A stretch of 64,000 nucleotides of DNA, taken from Zonotrichia leucophrys gambelii. Lineage: Eukaryota; Chordata; Aves; Passeriformes; Passerellidae. The stretch spans positions 620,001 through 684,000 of the forward strand of contig NC_088178.1 of NCBI RefSeq assembly GCF_028769735.1, in the 5' to 3' direction. Position numbers and translations under genes: made by a program. The notes beneath the pieces were generated by a model. It was not told where the DNA came from. It did not search any database and was given only the letters and a program-made list of their open reading frames with translations. Shown here one piece after another: positions 36,916 through 49,500 of this stretch; within the stretch, counting starts at the first letter, position 1, and each line of letters starts with the position of its first letter.

Positions 36916-39900
36916 CTGTAGAGGGAAGAAAAAGAACAGGAAGGGAAGAGTAGGGTACATTTGTGTGAAAGAAATCCTCCCCCAGCAAACAACACCAAAC
37001 ATCATGTTTGGACTGGGATGTACCAAAAAGAGGAGCCAGCAGAGCAAAGTGGATGAAGCTGAGCTGTGCTTTCAGCCAGGCAGCAGCCTCAGGACCCAGA
37101 GCTGCCTGCAGTCACTCCTTGCACATTCCCAGTCCAGCAGCCCCTCCGGTGATGAATTACACACAAGGTGTGTGCATGCTTCCCTCTCTCTGGGCACTGG
37201 CTGGGGTGGCTCCAGAGCAAAGAGGGAGAGCCAGCAGAGCCACCTGCATCCCTGCTGTGCTCTGAGCCACCAGGTTCTCATGACAGATCAACTGTGCTGA
37301 ACAGCAGCATTATTTTGGCTTGCAAATGTTTCCTTGCACTTGGCAATGCTGAAAAGTAGGGGTGACAACTGTAAGCAAGCAATTCCTTAATCCTCAGTTC
37401 TCATTATGGGATAACAATTAGGAAAAGGAAAATAATGGAGCAGAGTCAAGCAGAGGCCAAGACCAAAATGAGTACCAGGCAGCACACTTTCACTGAAGAC
37501 AAGTCCCAATAAAATAAAAGCTTCTCTTGTGACAGCATCACAGTCTGGATTATAAAAGCAATTGTATATACTGGGATTTTTCCAAAGCATTTGATTTAAT
37601 GTTCTCCAACAATTTGATTTGAAGAACTTGCAAGATGGTAATTGCCTTGCCAATTTTACTCGTGGATTAAATATGAATTCAGTGACTCATCTCAAAATGC
37701 ACTTGTCAGTGGGGAAACATCTGTAAAAGAGGCACCCTGCTAAGGCCTTCAGGGAAATGGCTCTTGGCCCAATGGGATTTTCTGTTTCTGCTATGGCACA
37801 AAGCTGCCAAATCAACTCAGTCAAAAAGCAGCAAAGTTTCCCCAAAGCGATGCCTGCCTCTGCAACCTGCACAAATCCCAGAGCTCTCCTGAGACTTGTG
37901 CACAGTTCTGGAGTTTGTGCCTCAAAAACCACAGGGAAACAGAGAGCATAAGTCACAGGCAGGGCATCCAGTGACCCAGAGCCCAGAAAACAAACCTCAG
38001 AATATGAAACTTAGAGATGTCAAAATATTCCATTCATGGAGACAGACACACAGTTTGTTTTACTTCCTAAAAGGAAGTGGGGGGAAAAAAGTGGTAAAGA
38101 TCAGACTTTGCTGACAAAGCCATAAGAAGATCAAAATTCAAGTTAAGATATTCAGCTTCAGAGTAAGACACTGTTTCCTACTGTGAGGATAATGAACCAT
38201 GAAATGCTTCAGTGCAGCTCCAGGGACAAAGCCTTTGGCCAAAGCTCAGCTCAGGTCAAGCTCAGTGCTAATGATACCCCTTCCAGCCCTCAAATTGCTC
38301 TGCAACCCCTCCCCTTCCAGCCTGTGGGTGAAGCTGAACAACTCCTTGGGGTTTGAAATCTGCAGATCTGCATTAAGATATCTGTGCCTCAGACATCACG
38401 GCTCTGACAAGTTCCCTGTAAAGTCAGGGAGGTTTTGGCAGCTCTCTGAAGCACCAGAGATCAGGCAGAGCTCAAAGCAGCCCCAGCTGCAAGGACAAGG
38501 GTCCTGAGGTAGTGAAGCACCTGCAGCATTTCCCCTGTGGAGCTGCAGCTGCTCAGGGTCAGAGGAGAAAAGGAATTTTATCCCCCAGATCCAGGGGAAG
38601 GTTTTATTGCTGAAACAAGCTGAGAAGGGGATGGCATGCAGGGGATCAGTGTGCATCGTCTGACAGTGAAACCCTGCAGGTGTGACAGCTGCAGTCACAG
38701 CTAAATTCCTCCAGACACCAACTTCATCCCACATCTTCCTGCAGAATATCTTCAGGAGTTTTGCAGCCAAGTAATTAATCCTCTCCATAGTCTTCTGATG
38801 AGTTATTCTCACCCCTCAGCCCCGGCTTAAAGAAGATTAAGAAAATCAATCAAATCAGAAAAGGAGTAAATTTCTCTGAATTTTTACTAAGACATTAAAG
38901 GCTTTATCGATGCAGAACCATCTGTTAAAGGAGACCTCTGTTGATTAAGGCATTTGAACAGAGAATTGAAGCTGAGAGAAGTCTATCTTTGTCCTTGTCC
39001 AAGTAACCAGGGGTCCCTCTTTATCATAATCCCCAAGGAATCCCAGGGACATCTCTCGCTGTTGCCTGTAAGAATAACTGAGGTGCAATCCTCTAACACC
39101 ACTTCAGAAGGAACAACACTGAAAAAATAAATTCAGTGTTATCTGGTCTCCCCACAGCCAACAAATAAATGGAAAATGATGTTTGCACAAAGTGGATTTA
39201 ACACTGGAATCCAGGATGGGAAAAATTTCCCATCAGTTACAAACAACAACATCACTCAGCAAACAGAGCCCACAAGATGTTATTTATTTTTCACATTAAA
39301 CTCCAGCAGACGCACAGTAAGGCTGTATAAAAGCATTCTTAATGAAACATAGGTTTTCATACTCTCCACCAGTCAAAACTGGAGAATTTTATTATCCATT
39401 AAGCAAGGCACATGATGGAGGAGCAGCATGCTCCTCTGAGCACTGAGTGCATCCAGCTCTGACCCACAGCAGCAGCAGGGATGGGAATTACTCGGGCAAG
39501 CAGGAGCAGTTCTAAGGACAAGGACAGCAGCCCTAGAGCCAGGGAACAGAAGTGTAACAGCACCTGCACCCAAGCATCAGAAGGATCTTGCACATGCTAG
39601 CTTCTACAAAGGGGACCAGTGTTTCCTGAGATAAATTATATAAATTTAAGAGGGGGAATTTTTTAAATTATCAATATTAAATAACATAAGTTCAGCAAAG
39701 CGCTATTTACTTCCTATCAGCACAATCTGGAACTGCAAAGCCAACTCCAGTTCTGTTCTTGGAAGGCTCTGCAAACATATGCACGGCCACAGATACTCTT
39801 GCTGCAGTTTATAGATTTCAACTGCTAAAAACCTCCGAGGGTTACCTTCAAGCAATATCCTTTACTCTTCACACCCTGAATGCTTGTGAAAATACTCAAT

Positions 39901-42900
39901 AATCTCCTCCTGTATGGTTAATTGATGCTCTTTAACAGCTTGCTGTCTCCCATTAGTCAGTACACAATGATCATTCTACTCTGCAAAACAATCTCAATAG
40001 ACCACTTTGTATTAAACAAACATACTGTAAAAGATTAGGAGCCTCAGCATTTTGTGCCTGCCCGTATCCATCCCACAGCTCTGCCTTTCAGCCTCAATCT
40101 ACCAGCTGGAATTTGAATTCCCAATTAGGTGCGTGGAGCTGTCTGAAAACGGCTGCACATCGTCTCCAAATAAATACAACAACATGATAATCATCTTTTC
40201 ACTTGTACAGAGCCATCCTCATCCCAAAGGGACCCGGTGCACTTGGAGAAATTCCACTGCAAACACAGAGGGAACCAGCTGATGGAGAATCACCATCTCC
40301 ACCCTGACACACATCCTGCTCTGCAGTGCCTTGGCCTCTCCCTCCCCAGCTCTTCATTTCATGGCTGCTCTTTGGCACAGGACAGTGGCCAAACTGCCCT
40401 CAGTGTCCAGATGCTCTCCTTTAGATAACTTCAGCCTTCAAAAGGTATTAGGAACTAAAAACTAACAGGAAAACTGCAATAACTTAGATGTTCTAAACAA
40501 ACTGGTGGAGTTGCAGTGCAGCATCTGGGAGCAGACTGAGCAGGGACCACAGTGACAGCCAGCCTGGGCTGTGCTCCCCAGAGCCGCCAGGGTGCTAAGG
40601 GCTGCAGTGGGCACTGGCACAGCTCCTGCTGGCATGCCCACAAGCAGGAATGTGCACAGGAATCAGCCCTGTAATCAAACAGACCTCTGCAATGTGGGCT
40701 GGAGGTGGGCACACAGCTGGTGGCACGGTGGCACCAAGGGCAGGACATGCAGCAGGTGTGGGAAGGACTGAGCACCTCCCTGGGACACCACTGCGATGCT
40801 GCCTTCACAAAGCACCCAGGCTGGTCTGACTGAGGAAAATGGCCAAAGCAGAAAAGGATGGGCCAGTACAGAGCTGGAAAGGGGAACAGCCAAAGGGGAG
40901 GCACATCCAGACACCTGGCTGAGCAGGCAGCTTGGCCAATCCACCGTGCTGGATTAACTCCTGCACCAATGCACAGGAGAGGCTTTGAGCCTGCAAACAC
41001 CCACACACATGATTAACTCCTCCAGCACCTCCTCAGCACAGCCTGCTCTGAAATGTCTCCTACCCAAAAGCAGCTGGCTGAATTAAAAGAACAGCCAGTA
41101 CTGTCTCACCTGTTTTCAGCCCTGGGAATCCTCTGACTTTGAATAAATCTTGTAACAATGACTTCAGTGGGCAAGTCATGGCAAAGGTAACATTGCATAT
41201 TTTGAGTGAGCTGCCTCCCAGTTTCTTTGCATGTTCCACAGCTTTCAGGCCACAACAGTGTTACCCACATTCACCTCTCCTGGCCATGTCACAATGTGCC
41301 CTGTGGACAGCCCCAGCCCTCCTGCTAGTGAAGCTCTGCTTCCATCTCCTGCTTGGATGCCCCCCACACTCAGCTCACCTGATCCCTCCCAAAAGGAAAC
41401 CTTCCAGCCCTCAGCTCCCTCCCATTTACCTGCATCTTTCTGGTACAGAGCTTCCCAGAGCTCTGTGTTTCATTCCACAGGGTCTGGAATGAGGCTGATC
41501 TCTCTCCCATTTTTAATAACTCACTGATAAAAAAATGCGGTAAAAATTACACACAAATTATTTGTTGTTCTGCTGAAAAGCAAGCTGAATGTGAATTTAT
41601 TCAGAGAGAATGCAACCAACACGCAAGACATCCCAAAGAGATGCTGAGAGATCTGGATAACCACATCATGTTCCTTAAATCATTCCCAGTAATGGCCTAG
41701 CTGAAGTGACAATCTCCCAAATGCTGGAAGTCAACATTTCAGCTTGTTGAAACCTCACATGGCAACCTGAAAGCCTCACAGTTGCATCCTTGAAGGAAGC
41801 CACTAGACAGAGATGCAGGTTTAAAAAGCAGCAGCAAGGAAAGGTGCAAACATCCATTTCCAGGAGGAGGAGGGGGAATTATAGGAGCATTTCCATTTTT
41901 TGATTGTATTGCTGCCAGCTTCGAAGAAGGAATAGCAAACAAATGGCTGGAATTTCTTTTGAAGGGGATGATAAAGACCAGAATCATGTCATTACTTTTA
42001 AATCACAATCCCTTCACATTATTCTAGGAGTTTTGCAGAAACATCTAGAACAGTATTGTTCAGAAAAAACACACTGCACAAGCCTAGGAATGGCACATTT
42101 TCTGTCTCCTGTCCTATCTGTCCACTCCTCCCCTCACATTTCCCTTATGAACAGGGAGAAGACCCCACATGCATAGAGGATGAAATACAAATTATCCTTG
42201 CCAAGCTGCACAGATACTACAGACTGTGAAGACTGCCTTTGCCAGAAAACACAATGAGCCTCCTTTGTGCTCCCAGACACAAGGAACAAACAGAAAAATC
42301 TCAGATCTTGTCTTTGGGGGTTGAAGAGTGAAAGGAAATTAGGAAATATAAACAGACACAATATCCAAGCCACCAAGTCATGCTCCTTTGCCATCAGGGC
42401 ATAATAACCCAACACATTTCAAGCTCTGAAAACACCAAACAGCATCTGACTTGCAGAATTTTGTATTCCTGAAGGCTGCTCATTTCCAAGGTTTATTTTA
42501 AACCCATCATGCCTAAGAAGGTCCCTGTGCCTGGGCAGCTGAAAAGGATGGAGTGAAATATTCCATGCTGGGCAATACAAGATCAATGAAGGGTCAGACA
42601 CTCCCCAGCACATCACAACATCTCCAGCAATGGCTTCACCAGCATGGAGAGCTGCCCAGGGCTCTCAGCCTCCCTGCAAACTGAGCAGATTCTCATTCAA
42701 CAGACAAGAATCAATTTTAGATAAAGATCTGCAAGTGAGGAATGAAAGCAGGATAAGCATGGAGATATCACTGGGATGGAGCAGAAATCCTGACAGCTGG
42801 GCACTGGAAACCAGGAATGGCAAATTAACACTGCTTCAGGAGCTCTCCCTTTCCAGAGTGGAATCCAAATCAGCCCAGGGGCTGAGCCTTACAGGCACCT

Positions 42901-45900
42901 GTCTTTAATCAGTACAAACACTTTAGAAAGGATCATTATTTATACCTTGTGCTGCCCTACAGTTTAGTGGTTTTTTCCCTACCACCCCCCAAGAAATGCC
43001 TTGCAGAGCTGCAATCCCAGCTGACAGTCTATCTGGGATACAGAAAACAGGATACAGAAAAAGGGATAAACAAGGATTTGCAGACTACTTTTAAGAAAGT
43101 CCTCCTTGTAAGCACTTAAAAAACAGCGCCAAGTACAAAAGAAATGAGCAAAAGGAAATAATAAGCAGAAGTAACAATAACACAGTAGGGGGAAGAGCAG
43201 AGTCCCCTCTCAGGACAGGAGAAAGAATGAACAGAAAGCAGAATGTAACCAAAAGAGCCAGAGGGATGCCACAACTCCCACCCACAAGCCCTTTGTGCTC
43301 CTGTACAAGGATTTCCTCACTGTCCCATATGCATTCTGTACCTTGCTGCACACAGAGTGGCCAGGAAGGCAGCACCCAAAGGGGATGCCCAAGCACAGTT
43401 TGTCTCAAATGTCATCAGAGATAGCAGGAACTGAACATGCCAGCACTGCTTCTCTACGTACAGAACAAAAATCAATAACCCAGGAAGCCTGTGTGACCCC
43501 AAAGCCAAAAAACAAAGCTTTTCTCATAAATAAATAGAGTGAGGGCTTTAGCCTTTTTTACCACTAAAAAATAATTTGGTGGGGGCACCAGTTTCTTTTA
43601 ACAAAAATGTTTGGGTTTTTTTTTAACAATGATGGTTGAGGGTATGACAAATGCTTTCCTTCCTTAGCTGCAGACAGTGACCCATTCAGGCTCAGAGGAG
43701 CAGAGAAAGGCACCATTCCAAGGGATGCTGTGAATGCATAATTGATGGAAAACCAAATCCTGCAGCTCCTACTGCTGGGAAAAGTAATAGAGCAGGGGGG
43801 ACAGGACCCTGCAGAGCCCATGAAGTTCAGACTTTTGCTGAGAAGGAAAATCAGACCCCCAACTTTCAGAAAATAATCTAAAGGCATTTGCTGCTTGGAT
43901 ACAAAAGCCCACAAGTGAAAGCAAAAGCAATATCTGAAATCAGCTGTTCTGGAAACACCACAACACTGAGTAAGCAGGTGTTCTACTATAAAAAAACACC
44001 TTACCCTAATTTCAAATTCATGTCTTATAGGAACTTGCCCAAATGTAATTCCAAGCCTGTAAGGAAGTTACAGAGTTAGTACTGCAGCTCTATAAACCTT
44101 GTCTCATTGAATCAAGCTTCTCTGCTGTCAGCTTTCAAGGGTTTTAATTTTCAGCTGCAATTTCTACACATTCAAGACTAACCAGTTTAAAAAGCTAGAA
44201 ACCATCGCTTTCTATTTTAATAGCTGAAGACTTCCCACACTGTCCTGCCTAAATGAGGTTTCTTTCTTCTCGTGAGAGCATTGATTGTACACAAAGAGAC
44301 TTTAAATAGCCCATTTAATGCCAGTTTTCATGCACTAGAGGATTAAAGTCATAATAAAGTGTTTGAATAGTCTAATCTATCACCAAGCACAGGCTCCAGT
44401 CTCTCACCTGGTAATTTCTGCAATGTTCTGCTACATTTTGGTAAACTAGAAACGTATAGCTTTGGGTTTCTAAACACAGACTCCAGCAGATTAAAATACT
44501 GCCCTATCCCTGCACTACCCCAGCAGTGAAATGCAGTTATGGTTCAAAACACACCCCTTTCCAGCAAGCTCCACCTCAGCCACTGGCTCTGCTCATACCA
44601 TGCTCCATCCAAAGTCTAACCCCCTCAAAATTCCACTTCTGCCCAGGAATTTGCAGAACACGGTCCAGCTATGAACTTTGCCTTGGTTGAATTACACTTT
44701 TCTCACTTCTCAAGAAGCCAGACCAAATTCATTCATTTACTGACCTTCCATTAATCCTTTCCAACCTTTCAGCCATTTCCCAGCTGTGCTGGTGGTGTAA
44801 GTGGTGCCAGCACATTTCATTAAACTCTGAATTGTGATCTCTATCTTATCTGTCCTTCAGTGACCAGTGGCAGACAGAACACTTAGCTGCCAATAACCTA
44901 ACAACTTTTCCATGACCCATTACCCTCTATTTCCAAAGGCCATAAAATGGAAAGGTTTGCATGTAACCAAAATCAAACTGACCTGAGGTGCAGGAATTGG
45001 TACTTCGTTCTAAACCCAACCCCAGCAACAGGAAGAAACTGAAATTATGTCTTTTGGCTAATAATTACAGCAGCTAAAGCAAAACCCCACCTTAATATAA
45101 TCACTAATTTTTAACATTGTTATTAGTTCAGCATGATGAAAAATCTCAGTCCTTTGGAACTGGTGGTGAATAAATGAAAGGGGTGATCCCAAAGTAACAT
45201 TAACAGGGGCATTATTTGTTCCATAAACTATGAAGATATTTTAGAAGGGCTGTAAAGCTGAGCTATAGCAACTGACAGAAGATGTAATTATACAAGCAGC
45301 TGCATTCCAAATTTTGCTGGGATCTGCAATTTCCTGCAATTAGGAGGAATCTGGAATGTATGCATCTCCAATCTTATGCATTTTGAAGCAAGACATTCAC
45401 CATCAGAATGCTGGCTCCTGGTGCACCTATTGTCATTCCAAACATGGGAATACCAGGGAAAAGCTGGTTACCTATCTTACCTAGAAACAGATCTGATAAC
45501 TAAAAATACAATTTTAATACCCAGAACACCCTTAGCTGCATCTGAGGAGAGGAGCTGGCACTGCTGCTCCCTGCTTCAATTAAACATCACATACTGCAGA
45601 GCACTTCCAAAGCCTTCAGATCCACACTGTTCTCTCCAAAGGCAAGGTGGTGAGGAAGCCCAGCAATGGGAAGCTAGATGCTAATTAAACCATTTGACTC
45701 AGATAATTTCATAACAAGGAGTGACCTGATCTTGTCAGGATGGGTAACAGATTTTTCTCGGGGTTTGCTTGGCTTGTTCTGGGAGCTTTTCACTTTGGTT
45801 TTTCTTTAAGATAAACCAATGGCTCTAAACTCAAGTCTCTAAACTGGAGTCAGAAAAATTAATTTAGCTTAAGGTAAAGGATCCAGGATTAAGGAAAGAC

Positions 45901-46327
45901 AACAACATTAATATTTTTCAGGGTCTTTACCAGAATGCCCCCTCAAATATCAACACAAGGCGCACAGCTGATAAAAGCCCTGCCTGTGTGCTCAGCCTGC
46001 AAAGAGCTGCAGCACAGGATTCCCATGAATCCTGTGGGAGCAGCTGAGCTCTGTGAGAGCTCTGTGAGAGCTCTGTGAGCCCGTGTGGCAGAGCTGCCCC
46101 AGCTCTCCCCTGCTCTGGATCTGCAGAGAGCCCTGGGAGGGATCCCTGGGGCCAGAGATCAGCCAAGCTGACAGCCCCATACACCCACCCCTCTCCCACA
46201 GAGCCACAGAAAGGTGTCCTGCCTCAGGGGAGACCTCCTCACTCTCCAAAACTCCCCAAAACGAGGTGGGGATCAGCCTCTTCTCCCAGGGAAGAAGCAA
46301 TAGACAAAAGAAAATGGCCTCAAGCTG

Positions 46328-46562
46328 TGCCAGGGGAGGTCTAGGTTGGGTATCAGGAAAAATTTCTTCACTAAAAAGGTTGGCAAATGCTGGAACAGGC
46401 TGCCCAGGGAAATGGCTGAGTCACCATCCCCAAGGAATTTAAAGAGACATGTAGATGTGGCACTAAGTGACATAGTTTAGTGTTGGATTTGTCAGTGCTG
46501 GCTTTGACTCCATGATCTTGGCAGTTTTTTCCAATCTAAATGATTCTGTAATTCCATGATTC
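46328..46562 (+). mobile_element. CR1 LINE 3' fragment (plus)
   Basis: CR1 landmarks occur in order: GGTATCAGGAAAAATTTCTTC, AATGCTGGAACAGGCTGCCC, GAAATGGCTGAGTCACCATC, GAATTTAAAGAGACATGTAG, and the 3' tail GATTCTGTAATTCCATGATTC. It is diverged and 5'-truncated, and lies within the inferred intron. Confidence 0.85.
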
Positions 46563-49500
46563 GATTCCATAATATTTTCTGTACTCTCAGTTTCTGATTT
46601 TTTGGCATATGTACTTTGCTTCCCAGTGGTTAACTTTTGAGGACAGCAACTGAAAACAAAGGAAAAAACCAAACAGGAGTCAAAAATGTAATTATATTAC
46701 TGCAGCAGCTCTGCAGATCCAGACAAGGACAGGTCTTAAAATAATAAATGATCTTCAAAGAAATTTCTGTGCCACCTCTGCTCACCTGAAGAGGATGCCA
46801 GCACAAAGAGAGCAGACACAAAAGTTCAGCAAGAGCATCCAAGCTGAGCAGAATCCCTGTGCCCTGGAGGCAGGAGCTCACCTAAAGCTGCTTCCCAAGC
46901 TGGGCATGCCTGTCACTGGGACAGCCCCAAGCAGCATCAGCAAACCTGCACACTCCTCACCAGCCACTGCCAGGAGACACAGTCCAGGCTTGTCCCATGT
47001 CCCACACAATTCTGAATGCACACCACAGGAAATAAGAGAAAAAACAAAAAAAACCCAAAAAAACAACTATTTTCTTCTTCAAATTAGAAATCTCGAGCAA
47101 TTTACAGTAATTTAAAAAGTTCCATTCTACCATTCCAGCCTTTCAAATTGCATTTCTTTTTAACTACAGTTTTATCTCTAGACTTTCCCAAACCCTTGAA
47201 TTCCATTAGAAGATCACAGAAATTAAAGTAGGAATAGGCATATACTTAAAATATATGATATGAAAACCAGAATATGTCAGTGTAAGTAATTTAGACACTT
47301 GCAAAAAGGCTGCTGTGCTACTCTGAAAAAGACCCTGACAACTACAAATTACAAAGGAAGGCAACAGACAAGGATTGCTTTGGATAATAAATTGCTCACT
47401 TACTTTTCAATTTGTTCTACCAAACTTTTATCTTGGGCAGCAGAGACAAACACTGATGATAGATCATCTCAGATCCAAGTGGCCTGCAGAGGCTTGGAGG
47501 GTCCCACTTTGCTTTTAGAACACTTTTATCACTGCACAGCATGGAAGTAGCCACTTCAGAAAGAGTGCTGCTTGTGCCCTGCACTTGTCTGAATCATCCT
47601 CCTTTGATAGAACAGGATGTGAAACTTGAAATCCAAGCAATGGGGTCCTTGTAAGGACAGCCAACAAAAGCAATGTTCCTACAAAGCACTCCTAAAATAC
47701 CCAGATGAGAGGAAGGTATTACCACCTAGTCATACAAATTTTCAGAAAAGGGTTTTTCTTACCCAAGAATTACAAACAAAAACAAAGCCCAAAAAAAACA
47801 CCATGACTTATAGGGAATTTGTTCACCCCCAAACTGGTTTTGTTCCCAGTTAGAAAATACACCCTTGTCCCTTCCAGGGGCACTGCAGAACCTCCCCCAG
47901 CAGCCAGGCCTGCAGCTCCTATCCCAACTTTTGGGATCCAGAGCAGTAAAGGTCATTCCAGCAGCACAGCCTACCCACATCTATGGCACGAGGAAAAGGA
48001 ACTTTAGCTCCCAGGTGGAGATTTCCTACAGAAAACACTTCCAGAGGCTCAGTGCATATTTTCTAAAGCCACTGCTCTCACAGTGCATCCACAGGGTGTG
48101 TTACCTGCCAGTCTGAGGGTGAGCAGCAGCTGCAGGTGGATGTGAGGCTGCCTGGATGGCCCCTGGGACTCCCACAGCAGCCAAAGGCCAGGTCCTACAG
48201 CCAGCCTGCAAAGGGAGACAAGCAAACAGCTCTCAGGGCTGAGAGAGCCACTAAATTGCAGGGAAATGGTGAGCTTGGAGCTCAGAAGAGTACTAAGGCT
48301 TTATTTAGATGCATTTCTGGCTGGAGAGAAGATATGTGACAACACTAAATTACAGATGTACTTTTATGTCAGCTCTTCTACAAGCACAAGGGACAAAGAC
48401 ACAAACAAGGTGGATACTTTCTTCTCTTACGATCAAGTACCCTTGATTTCAGGCAGGCAACTGAGACAACAAGGCCAAGGTTTCAAGAACAAAGGAAACA
48501 GAGGTAAGCTTTGAATGCCTGGATGCAAAGAATCCTTCTAAAAGCACCTCTGTGAGCTCACCAAAAACAAAACCCCAAAACCAACCCCAGCAGTGTTGCG
48601 AGGCACTCAGTGACCCCCAAGTGCTGCTGGCAGAGGGGAGCCCATCCCCACAGCCTGCCTGGAGCTGCACAGGCAGCCTGGGGCCTCCTGCAAGTCCCTG
48701 TCCCCAAACCCACCCTAAAGGGGCACTGAAACACCCTGACAGAGCTCCAGGTGGAGCTGGCTGCAATGAGCCCCTGCCTGGGGTTTAACCCAGCCTCTGC
48801 CATCCAGAATTAGCTGTGACCCCCAGGTGCTGCCCTTGTGGCTCTTTTGTGCAAGACAAAATCCAGTAACTCTGTGGTTTCTGGTGCCTCAAATCCCACC
48901 CATCAGCATTGAAGCTTTTCAAAAAATAGCAGTGCTGGGAGCTGTGCTTCCATGTCTTGTGCATCTGAGTCCTGCAGACATTCCGAGTCTTCATCCTTGT
49001 TTTATTGTGTGCTTTAGCTGTGGGAGCCTAAGTGCTATACTTATTTCTTAAAAATGCACTAAAACATTTACAGTGGCTACAAAACAGTGGCTTCTCTCAT
49101 TGCAATGGGGTTTTTTACACTGTATCATTAAATAAAGCTCATCTGAAATTTACTGGAGTATAATTCTCCAGCTGCATTTATTACATGTTTCATTGCCTTG
49201 GTCAGTAGCCAACATCTTCGTAAATAATGCAAGTAAAATATTAACCCTGGTTATTTATTATACTTTAACTGATCCTGTCACCTGAGCAAACATTCTGCAT
49301 TTTGGCAAGGAAGGGAAAGCTTTTGGGAAGCAAGAAAAACTTTCACCCACTTTGCTTCCTTCAAACCCCAGAGTTCTGCACACAGACTAGGAGACAGCAC
49401 TCGAGTTTTTCATGATTCTCTTCTCCCCAAGGAGCTGCAGTCTTTTAGCCTACATAAGCCCCATGAAAAATGTCAGGCTAGGTAATTTATTTCCAGTTAT

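Noticed and set aside
40455..41006. 184-codon minus frame
   Set aside because: Very Cys/Trp/Pro-rich composition, unlike the coiled-coil exons; no splice borders.
41114..41240. Segment on minus ending in ACAG|GTGAGA with an open frame
   Set aside because: The donor is good, but the frame ends in phase 1 and no acceptor or partner exon fits; the phase that would match its neighbours contains a stop.
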